Below, one piece after another: positions 25,001-36,539 of a stretch of DNA of 64,000 bases. The position numbers were made by a program, and so were the translations under genes. The stretch is from the NCBI GenBank assembly GCA_025267735.1, contig CM046304.1, positions 6,262,001 to 6,326,000 on the forward strand, in the 5' to 3' direction. Numbering within the stretch: position 1 is the first letter of the stretch; every line of letters starts with the position of its first letter. The notes beneath the pieces were generated by a model. The model did no database searches and was not told the origin of the DNA. It was given only the letters and a program-made list of their open reading frames with translations. Origin of the DNA: Mactra quadrangularis (taxonomy: Eukaryota > Mollusca > Bivalvia > Venerida > Mactridae).

Positions 25001-26756
25001 TTAAACCATACTCGCATTTCAGACCAGCGTAGTTTGATATTGCCACAATGTTATTATTAAATATCACATACCCGCCCTTTTCCTTGTCGTAGTTGTTCCG
25101 GAAGTAGAAAATGGTGAAAATGAGTTTTTATCATTCTTGGTGATTTTAACTGATTGATATATTCCAATCCTGAAACAAAGATTGCAGAGCAATTAAACCA
25201 TCATGATATGACACCATTCCATAGTACAGCATTGGAGGGTATTTTTTCATTTTTTGGATAGAATGATGTCTGAAGTTAAATTTTTACATCCAAAAAGGGG
25301 CAACTGAACTCAATTGAAGCAGTGGCATAGTAAACTCTGTGTACATAGTTGCATCATATATTAAATTTTGTATTTAAAACTTATCCGCTTCAGACGAATT
25401 ATCGAACCATTCTATACATTGTACATAGACAATGTTATCATTTCTATAAAAGATGCACAACTCGTACTTGTCGGCGATTTGACTCCTCGCAAAAAATAGT
25501 TCATGAGAATGTGAGTACATGTAGTTTATACATAATTGCGCATGTCATAACAGCAGACGACTGTTTGAATTGCTAAATTTATATACTGACTGAACTATCT
25601 GCGGATTCTGTATTAAGAATTGCTAGAGTCTGACACTACGGCAGATATATTTGTTGGTCTGATCAATAGCCAACAACAAATAACACCTATCATATCTTTA
25701 ACATGTTTACCTTTTGTAAAGGGAAATGAATCATTCTTGGCATCTATAAATGGAACTCTGGCATCCAAAAATTCATTGTCCGCTTTTTCAAAATCTAACG
25801 TAGCAATCAAATATACCATTTCTTGTAAAAGAGTGGTACCTAAAATAAATGAACAAATTGTTTACTCTTCGGAACCTAATTATTACATTATTGAAATAAG
25901 AAACATCGTACGATTTCTTTCTTTATTCGCAAGAGGTCAAACGGGAAGTGGCGGCTTTATAAACATGACCGCGATTATGTTTGACAAAACAGAAGCTTGT
26001 ATCAACAACATGACGATTTCATTGATAGCAAGTTACATAACCGTATGTGCAATTAAGAGCGCGCTTGATCAACACAATTTAAATATAATTTGCAAGTATG
26101 AATTTGTCACAGGCCAATTTGCGCAAACCATGCTAGTAATTAAGGTAAAGTAAGGCAGTTTCTTGCCATGTCACGAAATCGTTATGAAGCGAGAGTGGCC
26201 GAGTGGTTACGATGTTAGACTCGAAATCATTGAGTAGCCAGCTTATTTTTCAAAAGACACCCAGTTGTTTACTTGCGCAAGAAACTTTATCCTACTAGCT
26301 CAGTACTGGGAACCAGGAAACAGACTCTTGAGTGATTACAAGTTGAAACTTGTTTCCCCATCGAGCTAAAACAAATTAGTGTACATATTATTACTTCATA
26401 TACTGAATATATCCCACTGCAATAATGTGTAAGGAACAGAGCCGAGGACAAACAATCGTAAAATAATTATAGTGAAGTGGATATTCTACTTCCTAACTTT
26501 TAAACAATCGTAAATAATTATAGTGAAGTGGATATTCTAAATAATTTATTGAACTTTTAAAATCGTTCAAAAATAACAATTAATCAAAGTACTCACCTGA
26601 CCTAGGAAATGTACATATAAATATATCATCATCTCTAATGTCCATAGTTTGAATTTCTTCAATCTCATTTTCAAACATATGTATACCTTTATAAATCTTT
26701 CTTGCTAGGGATTTTACTGGTACCGTGCCATCACCGCTTTTAGAATCCGAAGCCAT
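22078..26756 (-). CDS. Cytosolic sulfotransferase (SULT), seven coding exons, 298 aa
   Basis: Transfers sulfate from PAPS to hydroxyl or amine acceptors in the cytosol (family knowledge). Exons, transcription order: 26756-26597, 25839-25711, 25169-25072, 24620-24497, 24078-23987, 23512-23326, 22184-22078. All junctions are GT-AG and the frame closes at 298 residues, normal for SULTs. Motifs: PAPS 5'-phosphosulfate loop TFPRSGTT (49-56), KTH with the catalytic histidine H113, 3'-phosphate site RNPKD with R135 and S143, the YED strand, AIRTIAKFLGRSLTD (206-220), and C-terminal INKGQGGRW (261-269). Oddities: the Trp usual after SGTT is Leu57, Arg of the RKG motif is Asn, and the KTVE-type dimer motif is weak. 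Introns contain SINE and MITE copies. Start chosen at the first ATG of exon 1. Substrate cannot be told. Confidence 0.93.
23000..23175. mobile_element. Fragment of the tetraspan intron-1 type repeat
   Basis: Contains TTTGGTAACTGTGGCTTTATGG, GTTTTGACAAGA and the TGTGCTCAGGTGAGC end. It matches the end of the repeat at 41.4-41.58 kb. It sits in the last intron of the sulfotransferase gene. Confidence 0.7.
23571..23700 (-). mobile_element. SINE-A body fragment
   Basis: Matches the SINE-A body in reverse: GGAAAGGCTTAAT, GTTAACCAGTTACTAAGCGC, ACTGTCCTACATGATTTAG. The tRNA-like head is missing. It lies in a sulfotransferase intron. Confidence 0.75.
24118..24238. mobile_element. 121-bp palindromic MITE
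   Basis: It starts TTACGGAGCCTCTAAAGTGA and ends TCACTTTAGGAGCTCCGTAA, nearly perfect inverted ends around an AT-rich centre. A half copy (CACTTTAGGTGCTCCGTAA) sits at about 40820-40838, directly before the first coding exon of tetraspan copy B. Confidence 0.85.
24745..24980 (-). mobile_element. SINE-A, nearly full length
   Basis: The body words GGAAAGGCTTAATC, TTAGCTGTTATTCAG and GACAACTGTCCTACATG are followed by the tRNA-like B box complement (GGAATCGAACCCCC). It lies in a sulfotransferase intron in the same orientation as the gene. Confidence 0.75.
26189..26240 (+). pseudogene. 5' half of a tRNA-Ser(CGA)-like sequence
   Basis: GAGTGGCCGAGTGGTTACGATG gives a class II tRNA D-arm and A box. 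It is followed by TTAGACTCGAAATC, an anticodon arm with CGA in the loop. The variable arm, T arm and B box are absent, so this is a truncated tRNA pseudogene or SINE head, not a working tRNA gene. Confidence 0.6.
26430..26560. repeat. Direct duplication of about 56 bp
   Basis: AAACAATCGTAAAATAATTATAG through GTGGATATTCTA occurs twice in succession with one base difference. It lies in the first intron of the sulfotransferase gene. Confidence 0.75.
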
Positions 26757-28092
26757 GGTTACTTCCCTTGAAGCAAGATCTATTTCACGTCCTTAGAATG
26801 CAAATACTTTGTCCTGTCCGCCAAGTGTTTAGTATTTACAATGCGTAAAATCGTCCTTTGCACAACTAGATATCGGACTACCTTGATACGCATGATATTA
26901 ATTAAGCCGAAGGTTTTAAATTCCGACATATAATTAAAGCCCCATAATCAAGATTAACACTGCCCCATGTGGTGCAAAATGAAATCAAGCACTTAATTGA
27001 AACAACTGAGTCCAGTATTATCAAGCGTATGTCAGCACAGCGTTTTATCAAAGTTTTCTTAACTTAAGGTTTTCGTAAATACTTGCGTGAATTACGACAG
27101 CCTCTAACCTTTCGTAAAGATGTACGAATCATCAAGATAAAATTAAACATGATCGTCATACTCTTCTCGTTAAATGATGAAACAGACGACTGTGCATTTT
27201 CATCGTAGAACACTGTTGGAAGACGAATATATAGCAAGACGAAGTATGACGAATAACACCCTCGTATGAAAGCGAAACTTCATTTTATATTCAATACACA
27301 TTGCATTTAAGTTAAATGCGCGCTTATTTAACTACATGTATTACATCAGATTTTTGTGGCTAATAATATTTCTGTTTAATTTGATGGCGCGTTATTTCGC
27401 ATTTTAAACGCAAACACTTCAATATCTTTGCGTTTCGAGCTTTGCAATCTATTATGTATAGCTTTCATTCATAAAAGTAGATAATTCTATTGTAAAAATT
27501 GACAGGCGTGTGATTAAAATGCGCGTTCTCATTTAAAAACACCCTTTAGAAACCTGTACGCCTCATGTCGGTCATGAATGTTTAAAAACATTTTAGTGGA
27601 TTGATGATCAATCATTTGTTATAAACTTTCAAAAATATGTGAAATTTAAAACTTTACTATATACAAATGTATGTTGGTATTTCAGACATTGGACATTTCG
27701 GTAATACAAAACTTTGTTGTTGGTTTTTATTGATCCAATCTCCGCATTCAGATATCTAAAAGACCATAAATTTTACCCATGAGTTCATTTATCAAAGATA
27801 CCAGGAACCATAGACTCTGGTAGGAACAGCCATAACATCTTGTTATTTGTCGAATGTTTATGAAAACTTGTATTTTTTGTGAGGTCTTTCAGAAAACTCA
27901 ATTAATATATCTTATAATTTTGTGATCTTAAATTAATGTGATTTGTTTACTAATATTACTTTTGTGATCTTCATTTTACTTTTGTTGATAGCATACTTTA
28001 TATTGTTAATAATCGATTGAAAAACTTATGATAATTTATGGTATTTTTCGGCGAAGCTGTCTAAGCCACCTTTGACCTATAAGTAATTAAGG
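26757..28092. other. 5' flank of the sulfotransferase gene
   Basis: This is where the sulfotransferase promoter and 5' UTR should lie. I cannot point to a TATA box or initiator with confidence. No other gene is recognised. Confidence 0.4.
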
Positions 28093-28141
28093 GAAGGAGG
28101 GAGGGAGGGAGGGAGGGAGGGAGGGAGGGAGGGAGGGAGGG
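28093..28141. repeat. (GGGA)n run, G-quadruplex-prone
   Basis: About eleven GGGA units on the plus strand, directly abutting the (GTGA)n array. Runs of GGG spaced by one A fit the G-quadruplex consensus. Confidence 0.9.
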
Positions 28142-29151
28142 AAGTGAGTGAGAGAGTGGGTGAGTGAGTGAGTGAGTGAGTGAGTGAGTGAGTGAGTGAG
28201 TGAGTGAGTGAGTGAGTGAGTGAGTGAGTGAGTGAGTGAGTGAGTGAGTGAGTGAGTGAGTGAGTGAGTGAGTGAGTGAGTGAGTGAGTGAGTGAGTGAG
28301 TGAGTGAGTGAGTGAGTGAGTGAGTGAGTGAGTGAGTGAGTGAGTGAGTGAGTGAGTGAGTGAGTGAGTGAGTGAGTGAGTGAGTGAGTGAGTGAGTGAG
28401 TGAGTGAGTGAGTGAGTGAGTGAGTGAGTGAGTGAGTGAGTGAGTGAGTGAGTGAGTGAGTGAGTGAGTGAGTGAGTGAGTGAGTGAGTGAGTGAGTGAG
28501 TGAGTGAGTGAGTGAGTGAGTGAGTGAGTGAGTGAGTGAGTGAGTGAGTGAGTGAGTGAGTGAGTGAGTGAGTGAGTGAGTGAGTGAGTGAGTGAGTGAG
28601 TGAGTGAGTGAGTGAGTGAGTGAGTGAGTGAGTGAGTGAGTGAGTGAGTGAGTGAGTGAGTGAGTGAGTGAGTGAGTGAGTGAGTGAGTGAGTGAGTGAG
28701 TGAGTGAGTGAGTGAGTGAGTGAGTGAGTGAGTGAGTGAGTGAGTGAGTGAGTGAGTGAGTGAGTGAGTGAGTGAGTGAGTGAGTGAGTGAGTGAGTGAG
28801 TGAGTGAGTGAGTGAGTGAGTGAGTGAGTGAGTGAGTGAGTGAGTGAGTGAGTGAGTGAGTGAGTGAGTGAGTGAGTGAGTGAGTGAGTGAGTGAGTGAG
28901 TGAGTGAGTGAGTGAGTGAGTGAGTGAGTGAGTGAGTGAGTGAGTGAGTGAGTGAGTGAGTGAGTGAGTGAGTGAGTGAGTGAGTGAGTGAGTGAGTGAG
29001 TGAGTGAGTGAGTGAGTGAGTGAGTGAGTGAGTGAGTGAGTGAGTGAGTGAGTGAGTGAGTGAGTGAGTGAGTGAGTGAGTGAGTGAGTGAGTGAGTGAG
29101 TGAGTGAGTGAGTGAGTGAGTGAGTGAGTGAGTGAGTGAGTGAGTGAGTGT
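28142..29151. repeat. (GTGA)n microsatellite, about 1 kb
   Basis: About 250 units of GTGA. Only the first two dozen bases deviate (GAGAGAGTGGGT); after that the array is perfect to its end. The minus-strand frames through it (repeating Thr-His-Ser-Leu) are products of the repeat, not a gene. It ends where LINE 3'-flank-like sequence begins. Confidence 0.97.
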
Positions 29152-30470
29152 ATAACAAAGTACAACAAAGTAATATAAGTAAAAAATACACCCAGCCCTA
29201 TAGTCCTATAAGTCACTATGTTGAACTAAATGTATGTACAATGTAAATAAATACATAAAACTATCTATTGTAAGTAAATCTCTGTCTCTTTAAGTATGCT
29301 TTCACTAAATACTTTGCGACTTTACGCGGATGGGTTAAAAGTAGGGTTTTATTCTTACTTTCATCACTGAATTCTAACAAGTCATTATTTAAGTATATGT
29401 CATGAAATATTTCCTCTCTAATGTTGTCATAGCACTTACAATTTAATAAAATATGTGTCTCTGTTTCAACACTATTTGTATCACAGAACAAACATAGTCT
29501 CTGTTCTAAAGGTTCTCCGTTATAATGACCAGTTTCAATTCTAATAAGCAAAATGCCAAAACGTAGCTGCGCTAGTAGAGAGCGTTCATTTCTATTCAGA
29601 TTAAGTGAAACATATTTTCTTGTTCAAACACTGTTTTAAAAGTTGTATAATACCGTAGTTTCGGGACGTTAAGAATTTGATCTTTCCATTGTTCGTTGTA
29701 ATACTCCGTGATAAGTGATGTGTATGATGACATGTTAACACGTTGTTTATTATTATAACAGTTTAATAATCCAAGTTTGGTCATGATATCTTTTACGTTA
29801 TTACACCAGTTGATTTTTTGTAGATATATAATCGTTTTCAAATATTTGCTTTGTTAGCCTATCACTTCGCATGTTGATAAGTCTAGAATTGGCGCAAATC
29901 TGTGGACTCCGTGAAAATAACGTATCGCTCTATTTTGTATGTTGTCAGTTGACTGATACTTGCGGTCTCCCAATACACTAGCCCCATATTCTATCACAGG
30001 TATCACACATGAATCATATAGTTTCTCATATGTTTTGATGCCAAAATCTTTCATATTATGATTTTTTTACATGACTTGACCCAGAGCACGACCGGCACTT
30101 TTTGCTAAGATGTCAGCATTGGGTGTGAAGTCACCAATAAATTGAAACAAAATACCAAGATATTTATAAGTTGGCACTAATTCTAGTACATTATTTCCAA
30201 TTTTGAATATCGGGTCTGTTTGTTGGGTTCGAGTCTTTCGAAAATGTATGCACTTCGACTTATCAGTGTTAATTAAAACTCTCCATTGCTTACACCACTT
30301 ATGCATAGTGTTGACCATCGTTTGTAGATCAGTCTCATTTTCTGCGATAAAAACAATGTCGTCTGCATACAATAACATCGACAATTTTCTCGTACCAATA
30401 TTAATCCCAAGGTCATAATATATATAATACCTATATTTCAACCAATACAATTTGCTTTACCATAGCTGTT
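29152..30470 (-). mobile_element. 5'-truncated LINE (non-LTR retrotransposon)
   Basis: On the minus strand the element enters within the reverse transcriptase palm and runs through the C-terminal zinc-knuckle-like region into about 100 bp of 3' flank. It abuts the (GTGA)n array, which reads (TCAC)n on the LINE strand. 5' truncation and a short-repeat tail are typical of LINE insertions. Confidence 0.85.
29261..30450 (-). pseudogene. Reverse transcriptase C-terminal half, with stops and a frameshift
   Basis: The first block (30450-30067) has the polymerase active-site box SMLLYADDIVFIAE, a KWCKQWRVLINTDKSK block and a YKYLGILF motif, all typical of LINE reverse transcriptases. An in-frame stop follows. 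A second block (30054-29854) has CVIPVIEYGASVLG. Another stop precedes 29841-29596, and a frame change leads to 29551-29261. That last block carries CLFC...H....C, a CCHC-type knuckle commonly found near the end of LINE polyproteins. The three frame breaks make it inactive. No endonuclease domain is present. Confidence 0.88.
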
Positions 30471-33400
30471 TGTCCAATGAAAATCCTTTACGGTATAAAG
30501 AAATGGATAAAACACATGACACAATTGGCTATTTGTGATAAACTGGTGCGTAGCACGTACAGTAGCTGCTGACTATTTACTCTGTGTATAATGAGTGACT
30601 CACTATGCTAATTGATCACACATTCGTCGTGGTACGCCCCTCGCGGTATAACTAAACTGCGAGTATTACTCAGCGCACGCTCGGAATGGGTTTTCATTTT
30701 GTCATTTGTAGGCCGCCATTGAGCATTTCTATTAAATTGTTTTATGTTCGGCAGAAAAGTAACATAAATCAATTGGTCATTCTGGAAAGAAGTGATTTTT
30801 AATCGAAAATACATGGCATTGTTACTAAAGATATTTTTAATTTTAGAATCGAACAGATTTTCCAAATTGACAAATCAGCGAAGTGGCAATATATTCGGAC
30901 AAAAAATTGTCAGTTGAGGCTGAATTGCAATTTCGGACAAACTACATGTGACCTATAGTTAATACATGTACGCCGTGCATGAACAACATTTATACTTCAA
31001 ACCGTTGAAAATGAACCCAGCAGAGCGCCGAATATCTTTTTAAAGATATTTCTTGTTTTAAATGTGTCGACTCAAAATAAAGATTAATTTTCCACTTATC
31101 CCATATAATTATCAAAAGCCACGGGAAGCAACCGCTGTGTTTTGTGTCCCATATCAGATTGTCACCCATTCATATATTTATACGAGTAGATTACTCTTTT
31201 GTATAGATTTCAATTGAATGCCTTAAAAGGACATATATATTAGATCGTTTAAATATACTACATGAAATATAAGAGGTTAAATGGAAGTAATTTAAATGTG
31301 TTTATTAATTTTGAAATATTGATATAATGAGTTAGTTAAGATCTTAATTGAAATCAAAATTTTGTGACTCGTAAAATCATTAATACAGAACAAGTCATCT
31401 TAAAGTTAAATGTTTTAAAATCAAATTGAATTTAATAGACATGGTAATGAAAAAGTTCGCAAACTGGTGACTTGTCATTTATTTGTAGTACAAAAGGTGA
31501 GACTTATCGCCTGAAGGATTTTTTTTTTTTTGTAATTTTGACGAAAAGTCATACACATTGCCAAGCGTTTGCCATCTTTTGGTGAGGCAGTTTATGGCTC
31601 TGGTCGTTCCAAAACACCACGCCAATTCCTTTTTACATAGAGAAGGGAAATAAGGCATGGTTACCAGGGCTGTTGATGTTTTGCTGGGAGTTGAGCTTAC
31701 GCTGATGATTTTCGTTTGTCTTCGTGAGAAGACGAACGAACTGCATGAGTCGTGCATAAGGTCGCACGATCATGGCGCACTACCATGTCTTTCCCCTCAT
31801 ATCAAAGCAATAAATTCATTCTCACTTTTAAAGTTACTTTGGCTTTCAATTCAAAAATCAATTTGCCTTGTTTTACTTTGGTTGAAAAAGTGACTTTATG
31901 TACAAAGGCAACTTTAAATTTGGATTTAGATTTAACTCATGATTATTCCAAATTTATTTTCAATATTTTTTGGGAATCTGAAACGATTGTCAATATCTAA
32001 ATTAAAATAAATTCATCTTACTGTTGTATATTTAAAATTTGTATTCAACAGACAGGGAGTGTGTCCTACTTTATGCTGCTTATTATCCTTATTATTTTTA
32101 TTTTATAAAATACCAGAAAATCTTGAGTGGACTGATATAACGTCCCTCTACGTCAGAGCAGTGAAGTACTTCCCTCTATCACCCTATAATATGCAAATTT
32201 TAAACCCATCTGATATTTATTTAAGAAGTTATATCGTCAAACTATTTTTGTGGGTGGAGGGTGGTAACAAACATGAACTTGGGTCTGAGACATGAACTTA
32301 AAAAATCTTAATCTTGCATCACAGTCGATTTTCAGGCAATGGCCGACATTAAAGCGGCTTTGTAGCCTTTTTCTTCGGAAACAAACTTTATACATATTTT
32401 GCTGCCTATTGCGCCGAAACTAGTGTCACCGGGATACTAGTGTAAGTCTTTGACTTTAAATCACCCATTTTTCTGAAATATCTCATCTGCGAAATTTACA
32501 GGAAATGTGCCAACATGACGTCATTTGACTGCTTTACGCAAAAATATAAGAAAAAGGTTACATAAACGTTCATGAAACGGTTTAAGAAATTCTTAACGAC
32601 TGAAGTATTTTAGTACAGCCGTAACTTAAGCAAATTATTTACGAAAACGTTGATGAAATAACACCCTGGAGTTTTGTATTACAGTAAAGTTCCGCTGTTA
32701 TGACCACATTTGTTATTTCAAAATCATGCGATTTTTTACAATTATTTAGACCCAAATTCTTAACTTGTGAACTAAATGTTCTCTATAATAAGACCGTTTC
32801 GCTATTAGGACCATCGGTTTTGCTGGTCTTAATAGTAGAGCTTTACTGTATTTCAAATGACGCGTAACCGAAAATAATCAACTTTCAAATGTATTTTTAC
32901 CGTGGTTACTTTATGCAATTCACTGTGAAAGTAGACCTAAACTAAAAGAAGAATTTAAATATCAATACCTTAAATAATAGCTTTGATCACAGACTGTTTA
33001 AGATGGATGTAGTTTTGTAATAAAAAATTTCCTCAACAATATAAATAAGCTCTTAAAACTACATGTATTTTGAATTATGTATATTTGTACATTAACCATT
33101 TAGGAAGAAATGAACAAATTGCATACCTGTAGAAGGACCCTTCTTTAAGACATTGGCACTTTGTCTAACTAAAACTTCAACTGCAAATTGGTTTGATGTG
33201 TTAAGTTTTTTATGCTAATTACAATTCAAAAACCTTAATGAATTTAAGACAGTTTTCCTGTCCGTGATAGATAAACATACCTTCATATGGGACCTTTAAG
33301 ATTTTACTTACTTATATATACATTATGCACAGACAGGTACGTACATTGGGGTTCATATCTTATCGCAGCTTACATGTTCAAATATTGTCATGTCCACTTT

Positions 33401-33869
33401 CAATATCATGCCTTCATGAATATATTTTACTAGATTTGAACTCAGTGTTCCTTTGGCCTCATAAATATTTAATAACATTACACCAATCTGATTAAAACTC
33501 GATCTAAAATTATCCGCTCACGCGCTCTCTTATTTTAGATCTGGCTACTTCATAATACGGGTCACGTTCAGCTGACCTTTGATTTTATAATATTTATGAT
33601 AGAATCATTGTGCTCATGCAGTGACTTGTTTACATCGCCTATGTGACGTAATTTACAAAGAACTGCTCAATCACAACCTGTGAATAACATTACTATCAAA
33701 TTAGCTCACAAAAACACGGTCTAAAAGTAGAAATTACAAAATCATGGTGTTATTAATAGTGTTTTGTCTAAATGAAAGCTGCACATTGGTTGGTCGAAAC
33801 AAAGGTCATATCGACGTGACCCCCAGTGCGATGCCAGGAGAACATATACGACAGCGGAGATTGACATCA
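30471..33869. other. Gene-free region
   Basis: 3.4 kb of AT-rich DNA. Open frames of up to about 90 codons lack recognisable domains and splice context. A 12-T run lies at 31520. I find no SINE head, TIR pair or tandem array. Confidence 0.4.
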
Positions 33870-34262
33870 TACCATTATCACGCATTGCTAATTATCGTCG
33901 TCCTGTACGACGATAATAACAATTATCAAGATTTGAGCATTTTTGTGTCGACACCGGCTGTCTTTAGCCAATCAGAACGTTGCATTAGAGGTCACATGAC
34001 CAAAATGATGACGTCGAGAAGCAAAATAAGGGGTGCGTGTATGGAATCGTCCACGGCGTGTATTATACGGTTACCCGTTTGTAATACAAGAAAATATCAT
34101 TATCGATATATGAACGGGTATCAATTTCAAGGAGTAACAATATAAAACCAGAAAAAAAACATTCATGCCTATTCGTAACATGTTCATTTATTGAAGAAAG
34201 CTAGCTTTTGTTGAAAAACAACAACCTATCTTCCCTATTTCCGAGCGAGTTTATTAATATAT
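33870..34262. mobile_element. Inner part of a long inverted end, relic of a second 4.2-kb-type transposon
   Basis: Follows the right end of the 17-21 kb element for about 370 bp: hairpin TTATCGTCGTCCTGTACGAC, then AACAATTATCAAGATTTGAG, GTGTCGACACCGG, GGTCACATGA, GGGGTGCG and CCTATCTTCCCTA. The outermost 45 bp of such an end reappear at 36364-36407. An open frame across it is only a by-product. Confidence 0.8.
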
Positions 34263-36363
34263 TTCTACGTTCGATTAGCTGACGGAATATGGTACAGAAC
34301 AAATTCTTGTATTGAATGATCTTGTTTGCCTATCAATAAAATAAAGATTTATTGATGTGAAATGGTCATGTGAACTGTTCATTCTACCGTTATAATGCAT
34401 TTGTACGTGCGTGGTCGGAACATGTCTGGTTATCACATATTCATTCGATTTATTCAAAATGGCCTAACAGTGTGTAGAATGAATCAACCTCGCTCAATGT
34501 TAACATAAGTTGACCAGGGCCGCCAATCACTCAGTTACTGTAAATTCTATCATAACAATATAATTTTACATAAAGAATAGTAACATATAAGAGTTAAGTG
34601 TCTTTTTAAAGAATAAAATTGTTATTTAGCCGGAGAAATTAAGCAGAATTACTCAAACGCATTCAAATGTTTCGAATATCCTTGCGAGGGGCACACAGCT
34701 GATTAATTATGCGTAGTTGACTAAAACACGAAATGGAGATTTTGAGGCAAAATGGACGAAATGGAGATTTTATGGCGAAATGGAGTTTTAATTGTTCAAT
34801 AACTCTTTTATTCCAATGATAATATTTATTTTGTTGACTGAAAATGAACATAGTATATAATATACTATACAAATATCGATAAATATTTAAAAACTGTTTT
34901 ACTTTGAATGTTTTATTGCCGAATTCCTACAAATTATCGTACCAAAGTCCATTTCGTACACGAATTGGAGACGAAATGGAGTCTAAAGGTTTAATAATTA
35001 TTTTACTCCAATGACAATAATTATTTTGTTAACTGAGAATGGACATTATTATTATAAACTACACAAATATCGATTAACATTTTTAAAAATTAAAAAAAAG
35101 GCTTTATTTTGTTAAATGCAAGTAGCCTTTACTTTAAATCCCAGATTTCCAGTTATTGTAACTGATGTAAAAATATCACTGTCTTAACTAATAAGCCTCA
35201 AAGAAGCATTAAGCATTAAGCCACATAGCTTCATAGTTTTATTTCATTCTTTAAATCATATCAACTTAAAATGCTGCAAATATCTCTTTTAATGAAAATG
35301 TACCCTCTTCCGATGACATCTATGTTATTTTCCAAAACAAATAATTATGTCATAATAATCATTGTTTTAGGTTTTTCCCATAATCACTAATCATCTATCA
35401 TGAATAGAAACCTGGTTGATTCAGGTCTATATTTACATGTATATATAATATGTATCTCATCCTAAGGAAGCATTATTGTTGTTTTGTTTGTTGTTAAATG
35501 TTGTCCTGAAATACTAAATATGTGCATAATAGCTAGTTTCTATGAATTGAATATGCTGATCTTATGGTTTTAATACTTCCTGTTATATTGGCTTATACAA
35601 CTATCCTTATCATTATTTTATGTACATGTGTATAAACTAAAAGTTCCTCCAGTCAATTCATTTCCCACCAATATTTACTGACAAACAGCATACACTTTCT
35701 AGGTCAGCATATTCCTATCCTTTTTTATTACTTGCCACGTGTTGTGCTATTCATCAGCACTATTAATTTATTATTACTTCTTTTAACCATCCATTTGTTC
35801 TAGTCATATATGTTTTGAGTTTTATTATTGACATAATAGTAATATAATACTACTGTTCACTTTTTTTTATTAAAAGCATCAACCAAATTACAAGTTTCAT
35901 CTTATTTCTACTTCACACCATATTGACGATAACCTATTTAAGGTCGAAGTGAAACTTAAATAATATGATGGTATGGCGTCCATCCTTCTGTAAGCCACTT
36001 CATGCCTGCTCAATATCTCGATGAGTTTCTTAGTGACATTCATGGTACATGGTTGGAGAACTTTTGATGTGTATAGCGTTTGTGTTTATACACTGACTGT
36101 TGTTGAGTAATAAAAAACTTTTTTTCCTTGATAACTAAACAACAGCTTCATCCAGGTTTTCTCAATTTTATGTATGGAAATTGCCTAGGTCAAGATGCGC
36201 GCTTCTAGTTCTGACACCTTGGTGTCAAAGTTAGGTTAAGGTTTATGCCTTGGATAATATGCTTACTACTGTGCCTAGATTCATTAAATCTTTGCTAGCT
36301 GGAAGTACTTCATATGTAAATGATCGAACATACAAATCTATATTGATTTTAATGTCACACATG
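34263..36363. other. Sequence separating two parts of a transposon end
   Basis: Contains a diverged direct duplication at about 34715-35095, with the TCCAATGA(T/C)AATA block at 34812 and 35007 and GAAATGGAG words. Otherwise nothing is recognised. It may be an insertion into, or a rearrangement of, the relic transposon end. Confidence 0.4.
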
Positions 36364-36407
36364 GCTAAACGACGATTTCAAGCATTTTTGGAAATGCTAA
36401 TACTTGT
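36364..36407. mobile_element. Terminal 45 bp of the long-ended transposon family
   Basis: CTAAACGACGATTTCAAGCA through GAAATGCTAATACTTG matches the outer right end at 21.21-21.25 kb with few changes. Confidence 0.75.
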
Positions 36408-36539
36408 ATATAAATTTATATCTGAAGAAGACCAATTAAATGTCATAATACTGCTCGTATATTGTAATAATGAAGAGAACAACTAGGTTAAATGATACAT
36501 TCCTTTAATAAAATTTCGATATACATAGATATTCGGAAC

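Noticed and set aside
25620..26153. 177-codon plus-strand frame
   Set aside because: It runs antisense across exon 2 of the sulfotransferase gene and adjoining intron; the minus strand explains the coding signal with motifs and splice sites.
28142..29151. Telomere-like or interstitial telomeric repeat
   Set aside because: The unit is GTGA, not TTAGGG or a known telomeric variant, and it borders a LINE tail.
28061..29216. Two overlapping minus-strand frames of about 376-379 codons
   Set aside because: They consist almost only of the Thr-His-Ser-Leu translation of the (GTGA)n array. A four-base repeat without stops is open in all frames, so length is no evidence of a gene.
33744..34145. 133-codon plus-strand frame
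   Set aside because: Most of it overlaps a relic inverted transposon end, including the hairpin; the corresponding DNA in the other ends is not open in the same frame.
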